Assembly: GCF_014698045.1 (NCBI RefSeq)
Contig: NZ_JACJSE010000001.1
Span: 1 to 64,000 of the forward strand
Direction of reading: 5' to 3'
DNA from: Aulosira sp. FACHB-615
GTDB taxonomy: Bacteria; Cyanobacteriota; Cyanobacteriia; Cyanobacteriales; Nostocaceae
Length of the DNA stretch: 64,000 nt
In this document: piece after piece, positions 43,509 through 53,300 of the stretch
Position numbering within the stretch: the stretch's first letter is position 1
How the letters are laid out: each line of letters opens with the position of its first letter
Notes under the pieces: generated by a model
Seen by the model: the letters and a program-made list of their open reading frames with translations, nothing else
Told to the model about the DNA's origin: nothing
The model's database searches: none
Program-made: the position numbers and the translations under genes

Positions 43509-43798
43509 TCAATAAATCCTTCTTGTTGACTGGATTGATTAATATCTGTCTCGTTGCTGGATCTGTTGAAGTACTGCTTTTAATCCTAGAGTTGTAGACA
43601 TTAGACATCAGCTTATCAAGATTTTGCTGGGATGGCAGATTAATAAATCAACATAAACTCACAAACATAGCAATTCTCAATGATTTATAAACATCTGTCT
43701 CCCTTGTCTGCCTTGTCCTCCTTGTCGGTTTCTATCTCAAATAAGACTGCTATATTTGTTCACCCTGGAAGTAGGGAGTTGTAACAACTTATCAGATA

Positions 43799-44683
43799 TC
43801 AAAGATAATTCTGATACTGAGCAATGATCTGTAATTCTTCTTTGATAGATAAAGGTTGATATCCTAAACCGAAGGCTTGAGAACTATCTAAAGAAACATC
43901 GGCTGGCCTGGGTGCGGACATTTTGACATCTTGTTGTCGGCAACCTTTTATACTTGTGGATGGTAGTTGAAAGACTTCTATTAATAACTGTCCAAAATCA
44001 TAACGTGAAATTCGCTCTTTGCCTCCTAGATGAATAATGCCATTCACTTTTTGTAAGGCTAACAATAGTCCTTTAGCGGCTGTTATTGCACTGGCTGGTG
44101 TACGAAATTCATCAATAAATAAATTTAATTCTTTTTCTTCCTTTAAAGTTTGAATAAATGGTTGAATAAAACTCTGGGCTGTGGGTGTCGCACCGCCAAA
44201 CAGTAAAGGCATTCGGCAAATTGCAGTTATAGGATATCGCTCTAACATCCCCATTTCAGCCATGACTTTTTGCTCACCATAAATATTTATGGGGCATACT
44301 GGTGAAGCTTCATGATAAGGAGGATTTAAGCCATTGAAAACTTGATCTGTGGATGTAAACACACAAGGAATCGAATCATCTGCACAGAGTCCAGCAATGT
44401 TGCAAGATGCGGTGACATTGATGAGGTGTGATTCTTGCGGATAAATTTGGCAAAAATTGGGTTGTGAATGGGCGGCTGTATGAATAACTGCGTCTGGATG
44501 AATATCGTTAAATAGTTGTTTTAATTCTTGAAAGTCTGTTAAATTGACTTTCAGTATTTTGATTCCCGGAATCTCTAGCAAATGAGAGTGATAAGTACCA
44601 TAAACTTCCCATTCTGGTTTTGCTAGTTGGCAAAGATGCCATCCTAAAAAGCCACTGGCTCCGGTAATCAATAGTTTTTTCAT
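43799..44683 (-). CDS. RmlD-like NAD(P)-dependent sugar reductase (SDR family)
   Basis: 294 residues of the extended SDR family. Nucleotide-binding GASGFLG at 8-14, IHTAAHSQPNFC, the serine/threonine at FTSTDQVFNG, and the catalytic INIYGEQKVMAE (Tyr and Lys). Closest in pattern to dTDP-4-dehydrorhamnose reductase (RmlD/RfbD) but without rml genes nearby; an epimerase or other sugar reductase is possible. Terminated by a spacer with CCTTGTCTGCC repeats to the right of its neighbour. Confidence 0.8.
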   Translation of the reverse strand: MKKLLITGASGFLGWHLCQLAKPEWEVYGTYHSHLLEIPGIKILKVNLTDFQELKQLFNDIHPDAVIHTAAHSQPNFCQIYPQESHLINVTASCNIAGLCADDSIPCVFTSTDQVFNGLNPPYHEASPVCPINIYGEQKVMAEMGMLERYPITAICRMPLLFGGATPTAQSFIQPFIQTLKEEKELNLFIDEFRTPASAITAAKGLLLALQKVNGIIHLGGKERISRYDFGQLLIEVFQLPSTSIKGCRQQDVKMSAPRPADVSLDSSQAFGLGYQPLSIKEELQIIAQYQNYL

Positions 44684-44806
44684 ATATGATTTTTGATTGC
44701 AAGCAGCAAAGCAACGCAGAGATTAGATTTAGTTAATCCAAATCATACCCTGTAACTTGCAACAGCAAACAGATAAAAACTTATACAAAATGGTTAACAA
44801 AATCTG

Positions 44807-45550
44807 CTATTGAATTAACTTTTGAAATCTTTGATCATTACGTACTTTCTTAAAATCTGGGTCGGTTTTTGCTAATTGTTGGTATTTTTCGGGAACGAGG
44901 CGAGTGGCGACTTTTAAGTTTGCAACGGCTAAGTCTACTTTATTTTGTAAGGCATAAGTACAAGCTCGATTGTAATAGGCTTCTGGCTTGTTTGGGTTAA
45001 TGGCGATCGCCTTGTCATAAGATGCTAGTGCTTCTGGATAACGCTGTAATTTTGTCAAGGCTATGCCTCGGTTAATCCAGGCTTCTTGTTTATCTGGTTT
45101 AATGGCGATCGCTTGATCATAAGCTGCAACTGCGGCTGGGTAACTTTGCAAGGAGGCTAAAGCATTGCCTCGATTGTACCAAGCTTCATCTTTATCAGAC
45201 TTGATGGCGATCGCCTGATCGTAAGATGCTAGTGCGTCTGTATGTTTTTGCAACTTTGTTAAAGCTATACCTCTGTTAATCCAAGCATCTGCACTTTCTG
45301 GATTGAGGGCGATCGCTTTATCATAAACTGCTATGGCATCTTGGTATTTTTGTGCATCTAATAATTTATTGCCCTGATGAAATAAATCTTCTGCCTTTTG
45401 ATTCGTCTTTGCTTCTGTCAGCAACTGGGAAACATTAATTTCTTGTACCACTTGCTGAGTATTTTTGATTGATGACTGGGCTTTGCTATTGCAACCAGAT
45501 ATCAAGCAAACAATTAAGCCAGAGGCAGCTATGCAGCGCCAAAAGACCAT
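44807..45550 (-). CDS. TPR-repeat lipoprotein
   Basis: 247 residues from the ATG at 45550, chosen because it gives a signal peptide with lipobox LISGC (about 15-19) in MVFWRCIAASGLIVCLISGC; the frame stays open 40 codons further upstream. At least four tetratricopeptide units follow (AIAVYDKAIALNPESADAW and the parallel AVAAYDQAIAIKPDKQEAW), each about 34 residues. TPR proteins are protein-protein scaffolds; as a lipoprotein it would face the periplasm. HIP1 sites (GGCGATCGC) recur at the same point in four repeats. Confidence 0.82.
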   Translation of the reverse strand: MVFWRCIAASGLIVCLISGCNSKAQSSIKNTQQVVQEINVSQLLTEAKTNQKAEDLFHQGNKLLDAQKYQDAIAVYDKAIALNPESADAWINRGIALTKLQKHTDALASYDQAIAIKSDKDEAWYNRGNALASLQSYPAAVAAYDQAIAIKPDKQEAWINRGIALTKLQRYPEALASYDKAIAINPNKPEAYYNRACTYALQNKVDLAVANLKVATRLVPEKYQQLAKTDPDFKKVRNDQRFQKLIQ

Positions 45551-46230
45551 GCTGTACCTACAGAACTCTAGATTTGATCTTAAATCATTTTGATAATTCT
45601 TAATAGTATCATAAAAGACTGTTGTTTTTTTATTAATTTGCTTATCTGGGCAATTACTCAATTTTGCCATTCACTACAGGCATCGGGTTTGATTTTTGAA
45701 ATTATCTGTAGTGGCATAAGGGTTTTAGATACATACACCTCCCCTGTACCCCTACACCCTTACCCAAACCCTTGATTTTTCGTTTTTATGCGTAAATCCT
45801 ATATTTTTTCACAAATTTTTATATATCGAGGTTACATTTAGTAAAAATGTAAAGTTTTTATAAAGTAATCGCAGTAAAACCTGGAAGAAAATACTACTAG
45901 TATAATTACTCAAAATACTGCAATACTCTTGTACAAAGTAATTTCACACATATCACCTTGTTATGGATTTTTAATTTTTAATTAAAGATATACTTTTCCT
46001 ATTGCTTTTTATCGGCTGAAATGACACCATTCCTCTTAGATGTAAAAAAGGCATTATCTATTATTTATCTTGTCATAAATAATTAAAATAACAATAAACA
46101 AATTATCGTAAACAAAAATTATGAATGCGATTTTATGTTAATTGTCTAATTAGGAATTTATGCAGGTAAAAACGCCATTTTTACATTTTATTCTCATTAC
46201 TTGAAATCTTGTTTTCAGGATTGAATAACG
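45551..46230. other. 680-bp AT-rich intergenic region
   Basis: Apart from the truncated repeat at 45716-45800 I see nothing coding. The right part (45840-46230) is strongly AT-rich and must contain the promoter of the PEP-CTERM gene; no clear consensus promoter was identified. Confidence 0.45.
45716..45800. repeat. AGGACTTACGCA-family repeat, truncated copy
   Basis: Shares AGATACATACACC, CCCTTACCCAAACCCTTG and the right end TGCGTAAATCCT (45789-45800) with the copies at 1199 and 60742, but lacks the left arm. Confidence 0.65.
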
Positions 46231-46860
46231 ATGATCAAATCTCTCAAGAATATATTCCAATCGGCAGCGATAGCATCGATTGGTGTTGGTATACTGGCAA
46301 CTGTGGGGATTTCTCCTGCTAGTGCGATAAATTTGCAAAGATATGAACTTAGCGTAGATTTTGGTAGTAACGGTAGTGCTAGTGGTTACTACATAGTAGA
46401 TCAGAATCAATTACCATTAAACTCATCCGTACGTCAAGTTATTTTATCTGAATGGGATATAACGCTCACAAACACTTCAGGAACAGTTATTGACAGATTG
46501 TTCAATAACTTGGGCAATCCTTCTAGCCCACTGAACAACAGCACAAACATAGCTGGGATTATAGAATTCCAGGTTGGCGTGCAGCCTCAAATTGCAGAGG
46601 CATTAGCGTTTGTACAGAGTTCTACCACCGTTAGCCAGTTGGTGTTAGGATTTGGGCGTGGATTTACTGGAATAGGTAGCACAAATTTCATACAGTATAG
46701 TCGTAGCCGTGCCCCGTCCTTTGCTGGTATTACAGCTACCAGTCTACAGGCTAACAACGCTACACCTGTACCTGAACCGTTGACCCTTGGTGGTGTGGTT
46801 ATTGGTTCTGGTTTCGGATTGTGGATGAAGCGTAAACAAAAAGCTTTGGTAAAAGTATAG
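46231..46860 (+). CDS. PEP-CTERM sorting domain protein (209 aa)
   Basis: Secretory N-terminus MIKSLKNIFQSAAIASIGVG with a cleavage site after SPASA, a serine/asparagine-rich extracellular body, and a C-terminal PVPEPLTLGG motif, membrane helix and basic MKRKQK end: the PEP-CTERM signal handled by an exosortase. Such proteins are exported and linked to exopolysaccharide. No exosortase is visible here. The body is not recognised. Confidence 0.9.
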   Translation: MIKSLKNIFQSAAIASIGVGILATVGISPASAINLQRYELSVDFGSNGSASGYYIVDQNQLPLNSSVRQVILSEWDITLTNTSGTVIDRLFNNLGNPSSPLNNSTNIAGIIEFQVGVQPQIAEALAFVQSSTTVSQLVLGFGRGFTGIGSTNFIQYSRSRAPSFAGITATSLQANNATPVPEPLTLGGVVIGSGFGLWMKRKQKALVKV

Positions 46861-46868
46861 TTTTTCCA

Positions 46869-46907
46869 CTACTAAAAGATTGAAAAACCATTTCTATCTT
46901 TTAGTAG
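46869..46907. terminator. 12-bp inverted repeat after the PEP-CTERM gene
   Basis: CTACTAAAAGAT (46869-46880) and ATCTTTTAGTAG (46896-46907) are perfect complements, 9 bp after the stop codon. It lacks a strong T-run, so stabilisation of the mRNA end is as likely as termination. Confidence 0.65.
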
Positions 46908-46980
46908 AGGAATCATCTATACAATAATATTTTTGGTCATTTAGCCGCATTACAAGTGGCTTTTTTTGTGAATATAGCGC

Positions 46981-47113
46981 AATACGGTTCAGTTAAGGTT
47001 TTGATCCCCCCTAACCCCCCTTGAAAAAGGGGGGAACAAGAATAAAAGTCCCCCTTTTTAAGGGGGACTTAGGGGGATCTGTAATTTTTAAATTTCACTA
47101 ACTGAACCGTATT
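46981..47113. repeat. 133-bp foldback element with AATACGGTTCAGTTA ends
   Basis: Perfect 15-bp terminal inverted repeats (46981-46995 and 47099-47113). The interior contains a second long palindrome made of CCCCCCTTGAAAAAGGGGGG and CCCCCTTTTTAAGGGGGAC words. Non-coding, MITE-like. A GCGGTTCAGTTA remnant is at about 19009. Confidence 0.8.
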
Positions 47114-47293
47114 GGAATATAGCGGGTTCTCATTCCAGTGAGGTAAAGTAAATGCTTAACAGCCTCCCATTTCACCCATTTAGGTGAAGGCGGTTAAAAT
47201 TACTAGAGACTAGTATTAAGGAACGTTAATTAAGTTCTGACAACGTTCTCAATAGCGATTCCCTAGCCTCAAAGTATAGATTAGACCGTAATT

Positions 47294-48760
47294 ATGAACA
47301 CTTACATAGAAGTTCCCGTGATTGGCAAAGTTTATCACCCATATCGCTGGCTAATTGGGTTGATAGCCACGGGTGCTGTTGTGGCGGGTGTTACGAGTAC
47401 AGTCAATGTGGTGAATCGTGGAACAAGTGAGCAAGATATTACACAACTAACTGTACCTGTAGAAGCAAAAAATGTAACTTTAAAAATTACTGCCAGTGGT
47501 AAGGTTGTACCTGTGCAGAGTGTAAATATTAGTCCGAAAAATCCTGGGGTGCTGGCAGAATTATATGTGGAACAAGGCGATCGCGTACAGCAAAATCAAG
47601 TGATCGCCCGGATGGATGTCGGTGATTTACAAGCCCAAATTCTGCAATATCGCGCCAACTTAGCCCAGTCCCAAGCGCAGTTAGATGAAGCCTTAGCTGG
47701 GAACCGTCCCCAAGAAATCACTCAAGCCAGGGCGCGTTTGCGACAAGTCGAAGCCCAATTAGCCCAAGCGCGTGCCGGGAATCGTCCCCAAGAAATTTCT
47801 CAAGTGCAAGCCCAAGTAGATGCAGCCCAAGCCAGGGTAAATTACACCACTGAACAAGTTAAACGTTACCAATATCTTTACCAACAAGGCGCAGAAAAAA
47901 AGCAATTATTAGACCAAGCAGTGAGTGATGATAAATCGGCTAAAGCTAATTTAGAAGAAGCGCGTCGGCGGTTATCACTGATGGAAAGTGGTTCTCGCAG
48001 TGAAGAAATTGACATGAAAGAAGCTGCCGTCACCGAAGCCAAAGCCGCTTTAGTTTTATTAGAAAATGGTACACGTAAAGAAGAAATTGCCCAACGCCAA
48101 GCCGCCGTTAAAGCGGCCCAAGCACAGTTAGCGGCTGCTAATGTCAAAATTGAAGAAACTGTGATTCGCGCCCCGTTTGCAGGGATTGTGACGCAAAAGT
48201 ATGCGAATATCGGTGCATTTGTCACACCAACTACCTCTGCTTCTAGCAGTGCATCAGCAACTTCTAGTTCGATTGTGGCGGTTGCTAAAGGCTTGGAAGT
48301 ACTAGCACAAATCCCCGAAGCTGATATTGGACGAGTGAAAGTAGGACAGGAAGTCGAAATTGTGGCTGATGCTTATCCAGATCAAGTATTTAAAGGTAAT
48401 GTACGCTTGATTGCACCAGAAGCAGTTGTAGAACAAGGTGTAACATCCTTTCAGGTGCGCGTAGCTTTAGATACAGGCATAGATAAACTGCGTTCTGGGT
48501 TAAATGTCGATTTGACTTTTTTGGGCGATCGCGTCAGCAACACCTTAGTATTACCCACAGTAGCCATTGTCACCGAAAAAGGTAAAACTGGTGTCTTGAT
48601 TCCCGATGCCAAAAATCAACCCCAGTTTCGGGAAGTTACAACAGGAGCGCAAATTCAAGACCAAACTCAAGTTTTATCAGGAGTAGAAGCAGGCGATCGC
48701 GTGTTTGTGGACTTACCCCAGGACTATAAAATCAAGAAGGCGCAAGAGCAGCAGAATTGA
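47294..48760 (+). CDS. MacA/HlyD-type membrane fusion protein (efflux periplasmic adaptor)
   Basis: 488 residues. One N-terminal membrane helix (about 19-40), a lipoyl/barrel-sandwich half (VVPVQSVNISPKNPGVLAEL), a long coiled coil (about 115-285) with three near-repeats of NRPQEITQARARLRQ type, and the second lipoyl half (VIRAPFAGIVTQKYANIGAF), then beta-barrel and C-terminal domains. Adaptors of this type link an inner-membrane transporter to an outer-membrane channel. The gene is 118 bp upstream of a MacB-like permease. The DevB proteins of heterocyst glycolipid export are of the same class. Confidence 0.9.
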   Translation: MNTYIEVPVIGKVYHPYRWLIGLIATGAVVAGVTSTVNVVNRGTSEQDITQLTVPVEAKNVTLKITASGKVVPVQSVNISPKNPGVLAELYVEQGDRVQQNQVIARMDVGDLQAQILQYRANLAQSQAQLDEALAGNRPQEITQARARLRQVEAQLAQARAGNRPQEISQVQAQVDAAQARVNYTTEQVKRYQYLYQQGAEKKQLLDQAVSDDKSAKANLEEARRRLSLMESGSRSEEIDMKEAAVTEAKAALVLLENGTRKEEIAQRQAAVKAAQAQLAAANVKIEETVIRAPFAGIVTQKYANIGAFVTPTTSASSSASATSSSIVAVAKGLEVLAQIPEADIGRVKVGQEVEIVADAYPDQVFKGNVRLIAPEAVVEQGVTSFQVRVALDTGIDKLRSGLNVDLTFLGDRVSNTLVLPTVAIVTEKGKTGVLIPDAKNQPQFREVTTGAQIQDQTQVLSGVEAGDRVFVDLPQDYKIKKAQEQQN

Positions 48761-48761
48761 G

Positions 48762-48838
48762 ATGGGGGACAAGGGGGACAAGGGGGACAAGGAAGCAATC
48801 TTTCTACCTTGTCTCCCCCCTCTACCTTGTCTACCCAC
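48762..48838. repeat. Mirror-symmetric GGGGGACAA / CCTTGTCTC array in the adaptor-permease gap
   Basis: Three GGGGGACAA units, then AAGGAAGCAATCTTTCTACC and CTTGTCTCCCCCCTCTACC units that are the complement of the first group. The whole gap can fold into one long stem. The same core is present at 57119 and, reversed, near 50186. Confidence 0.75.
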
Positions 48839-48878
48839 ACTCAGCACTTTAATATAACTAAGCACTTTCTACTTACTT

Positions 48879-50096
48879 ATGAACTTCTTAGAAAGCGTAC
48901 AAATGGCAGGCAAAACCCTGCTGTCGAATAAGTTGCGTAGCGCCCTCACCATGTTGGGGATAGTGATTGGTAACGCTTCGGTAATTGCCATGATTGGTAT
49001 TGGGGAAGGCGGACAGAGATACATTGCCAAACAATTAGAATCTTTGGGGCCGAATGTGTTATTTGTCATTCCTGGTAATCAAGAAACCGAGCGGATTTCC
49101 CGTGATACCCCAAAAACTTTAGTTTTAGAAGATGCCAGAGCGATCGCTACTCAAGTGCCAACCATAGCAGATGTGACGGCGGAGTTAAATAGTCGGCAGG
49201 TGGTGACGGTAGGGAATAAAAACACCGATGTCAATATTATTGGTACAACTCCCAGCTTTTTGACGGTGCGCGACTTTACCACCGACAAAGGGCGGTTCTT
49301 TTCAGAAGTGGATATGAAACGCAGTAACCAAGTGGCGGTGCTGGGGGCAAAATTAGCCCAAAGACTTTTCGCCACTAGTAATCCTGTGGGACAGCAGTTA
49401 CGCATCAACAATACGAGTTTTCGGGTGATTGGGGTATTAGTTGCCAAAGGTTCAAATTTGGGTGTGGATTATGATGATGCGGCGTTAATCCCGGTAATTA
49501 CAATGGCAAACCGCATTGTCGGGCGTACTTCTCCCTATGGATTAGAGTTAAGTTACATTGTCGCCTCAGCTAAGAACGCCGATAGCGTAGATGCAGCCGT
49601 TTTTCAAATTACCAATTTGCTGCGCCAACGCCACAAAATCATCGGTGAAGATGACTTTACTATCCGTACCCAAAAAGATGCTTTGCAAACTGTCGGACAA
49701 ATCACAGGTGCATTAACAATTATGCTGGCGGCGATCGCGGGTATCTCCCTATTCGTCGGCGGTATCGGTATCATGAATATCATGCTGGTTTCCGTCACCG
49801 AACGCACCCAAGAAATCGGACTCAGAAAAGCCATTGGCGCAACCGAACAAGATATATTACTCCAGTTCATGATTGAAGCTGTGATTGTGTCAGCAATTGG
49901 TGGTTTATTGGGAACTGGCGTTGGTGTCAGTGGAATTATGATTGTTGCCAGCCTGACACCCCTAGAAGCGGGGATTTCTCCTGTAGCTATTGCTACCGCC
50001 GTCGGTGTTTCTGGTGCGATCGGTTTATTCTTTGGTGTCGTTCCCGCCCGCCGTGCAGCTAAACTCGACCCGATTGTGGCATTGCGGAGTGCTTAG
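48879..50096 (+). CDS. MacB-like ABC transporter permease (FtsX family)
   Basis: 405 residues. N-terminal membrane helix (about 17-40), a MacB-type periplasmic domain (about 45-245), and three C-terminal helices (about 285-310, 335-365, 370-395) with VSVTERTQEIGLRKAIGATE, the FtsX-family signature. This is the membrane part of a MacB/DevC-like exporter driven by a separate ATPase. No ATPase gene of the DevA/LolD type is present between 47 and 55 kb, so it must be encoded elsewhere. Paired with the adaptor upstream. Confidence 0.9.
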   Translation: MNFLESVQMAGKTLLSNKLRSALTMLGIVIGNASVIAMIGIGEGGQRYIAKQLESLGPNVLFVIPGNQETERISRDTPKTLVLEDARAIATQVPTIADVTAELNSRQVVTVGNKNTDVNIIGTTPSFLTVRDFTTDKGRFFSEVDMKRSNQVAVLGAKLAQRLFATSNPVGQQLRINNTSFRVIGVLVAKGSNLGVDYDDAALIPVITMANRIVGRTSPYGLELSYIVASAKNADSVDAAVFQITNLLRQRHKIIGEDDFTIRTQKDALQTVGQITGALTIMLAAIAGISLFVGGIGIMNIMLVSVTERTQEIGLRKAIGATEQDILLQFMIEAVIVSAIGGLLGTGVGVSGIMIVASLTPLEAGISPVAIATAVGVSGAIGLFFGVVPARRAAKLDPIVALRSA

Positions 50097-50301
50097 GAAG
50101 TGCTGAGTGCTGAGAGGGGGTAGACAAGGGAGAGGGGGGAGACAAGGGAGAGGGAGTAGACAAGAGAGAGGGGGTAGAAATATTGCTTCCTTATCCCCCT
50201 TGTCTCCCTTGTCCTCCTTGTCACCCTTGTCCCCCTTGTCACCCTTGTCACCCTTGTCCCCCTTGTCCCCCTGCTCCGGTTGGTGAGCGAAGTCGAACCA
50301 C
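50097..50301. repeat. Large mirror repeat array of GGGAGACAA / CCCTTGTC units
   Basis: After AGTGCTG heptads (to about 50113), purine units such as GGGGGAGACAAGGGAGAG fill 50114-50180 and complementary CCCCCTTGTCTCCCTTGTCC units fill 50190-50275, with a GAAATATTGCTTCC centre. The array ends in a GGTTGGTGAGCGAAGTCGAACC palindrome (50278-50301). It lies between convergent genes and could form a stem of more than 60 bp or a triplex-type structure. Confidence 0.8.
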
Positions 50302-50309
50302 TACCCTCC

Positions 50310-53300
50310 TTACTTCCGCCGAATCAGTTTAGCGATCGCAATTGCTAAGTCAAGGGGATCAACGGGTTTGGGGATATGTCGTTGAAAACCTGCGGCTATT
50401 GCTTGTTTATAGTCGATTTCACCAGCATAGGCTGTGAGGGCGATCGCGGGAATTTGCCCGCATTTATCTTGGGGTAATTGCCTAACTTGCCGTAGCAACA
50501 TATACCCGTCCATAATCGGCATTCCAATATCGCTGAGTAAAATATCTGGCTCTAACTGCACTAGGGCTTCTAATGCGGCGGCGGCGGATGCAACGGCTGT
50601 CACTTCTGCCCCATACTGTTCTAAGGCAAAGCTGAAAAACTCCAAGACATCAGATTGATCATCAACAAACAAAATTCGCACTCCCGCCAATAATGAATCT
50701 TGGGTTGCCAAGTCCATCTGTGCAGTTTCAGGATTCAATTCGGTGGCATCAGCACTTTTATGCAGAGGTAGTCGCACGGTAAAAGTTGCCCCTTGTCCTT
50801 CACCGGGACTTTCTGCCCAGACTATACCACCGTGGAGTTCTACTAAATGGCGGACAATTGCCAGTCCTAATCCCAATCCACCAAAGACTCTGGTGGTTTT
50901 GCCATCGGCTTGGCGGAAGTATTCAAAGACGTAGGGTAAAAATTCTGGGGTGATGCCCTTACCGTTATCAATGACTTGAATTTGCGCCTCCATCCCGACT
51001 TGTTCTAAGCGCACTTCTACTTGTCCGGCTGATGGTGTGAATTTTACGGCATTGGATACCAAATTCCAGACAATTTGTTGCAAGCGATCGCCGTCACCCA
51101 TCACTTCAACGTTCTGCTGGGGCAGAGAGGTTTGCAGTTGAATTGATTTGGCTTCGGCGGCTAAACGCACTGTTTCTAGGGCGGCGGTAATGGTGCTGTT
51201 TAAATCTACAGTGCGGATATGCAGACTTAACTTACCGCGCAAAATCCGCGACACATCTAATAAATCTTCAATCAGTTGGGCTTGTAACTTGGCGTTGCGT
51301 TCAATGGTTTCCAAAGCCCTCAATATTGTGGTTTCGTCGTTTTTGCGGGTGCGGAGTAATTTTGCCCAGCCTAAAATCGGGTTGAGGGGAGTTCGCAGTT
51401 CATGGGAAAGCACCGCCAGAAATTCATCTTTGATGCGGTTGGCGGTTTCGGCTTCGGAACGGGCAAGGCGTTCGGCTTCGTAGAGTTGGGCGCGGGCGAT
51501 CGCTTGACCACATTGCTGCCCCAATGTCAACATAAATCCTTGATCAGCTTCGGAAAAAATTTGGGTAGTGGCAAAACTCCATCCTAATGCCCCAATTACT
51601 TGTTTTTCTACAATCAAGGGAACACAAGCAAAGGCAGAATTTCCTGTCACCGATGGTAAATCGGCTAAGTGGGGATAATTAGCAGCTAAGACGGCTGGAC
51701 TTTCGAGAAAAATTGCTTTGCCTGTTCGCACGGTTTCCGCTAAAGGGACAGCTGCCGTTACCGGAAAAGTTTTCCAAGCATCCAGTACTGATTCTGGATA
51801 GCCAGTGGCTTGCACAACTTTCAAATAACTGCCATGTTCTACTAACAAACTCACAGAACCTGCACTCGCACCTAACGCCGCAATTCCCTGATTCACCAGT
51901 ACATCAGCCACTTGTTGCGGGGTAATAGCTTCGGAAAGGGCGGCGGTAATTCTTTGTAAACGCACAGTGCGACTAACGGCTAATTCGGCGGCTTGTTTTG
52001 CCTGCTGGGTTTTTTGGTAAAGTCTGGCGTTATCAATCGCCGTCGCCGCACGATGGGCTAAATCTTCTGCTAATGCCAAATCTGCGGCATTATAAGCACA
52101 ACTAGATTTACCTCTTGCTAAAGAAATTATGCCCAATATTTCCCCGCGCAAATGTAGGGGAATAATGATTAAAGAACTTGTACCCAGGCTTTGGAGTAAC
52201 TGTAGATGTTCTGCGTCTTCAGCAAGTTGGGGAAGAATTTGGGATGGAAATTCGGGATAAAAGACTGATGCGCCGCGTAATAAGGTTTCTCGAAACGGAC
52301 TGTTGTCTTCGTATTTGGGGGGATAACGTCGGCGCAGTTCTGAGAGGATTTCTTGTTTAGCCGGAAGCGTCGCCACCATTGCGATTTGTTGAATCGTATA
52401 ATCTTCCCCCAGCACATGAACAACACACCAATCAGCTAAGGTAGGCACTACCAAATTAGCCACATTATGGAGAGTGACTTGATAATCTAGGGAGGCGGCT
52501 AGTAAGCTACTGGCTTCGACTAAAAAGTTTTGCGCGAGTTCGGCTTGTTTGCGTTCGCTGATATCTTCGATAATGCCGACTGCATACTTGGCTTGTCCAT
52601 GAATATCCCAAACAGCCGAAGAAGTCAGATTTACCCAAACCGGGGAACCATCTTTGCGAATGTAGCGTTTTTCTAAAGAGTAACCGTTAATTTCCTTTGC
52701 TAAAACTCTCCCAGCCTGGGCTAAATCATCGGCTAAGTCGTCAGGGTGGGTGATATTTTGAAAGTTCATCTGCATTAATTCGGCTTGGCTGTAACCTGTA
52801 ATCTCACACAATGCCGGATTTACTTGCAAAAATTGACCATTCAACCCTACCAAAGCAATACCGACTGCGGCTTGGTTGAACATAGCGCGGAATCTCGATT
52901 CACTTTCACGCAAAGCAATTTCCGCAACTTTGGTGGCTGTGACATCTGAGAAAATAATTCCAATCCCCACAGTTTCATTTAAAGCATTGCGGACTGGATA
53001 ATAATTACCCAACCAATAGCTGTATATTCCTGGTTTTCCTGGTACTTCCCCGCTAATTTCCACATTCAGCAGGGGTTCGCCAGTTTCTAACACCTGTTGT
53101 AATTGCGCTTCAAATTGCGTTGCCATCCTGGGGAACATCTCGCTAAATTTCCGCCCCAGATGGGCTTCTACAGGGAAACCGTTAATGTCAGCTAAAACTT
53201 GATTAATTCTGATATAGCGTAATTCTTGGTCTAAAAAGCAAACTGCCACAGGTGCGCCTGCTAACAGTGCATCTAACAGTGCTAGAGATTCGGCATAATT

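Noticed and set aside
50100..50275. Possible CRISPR array
   Set aside because: The units are 9 bp, degenerate and without distinct spacers; a simple mirror repeat, not a CRISPR.
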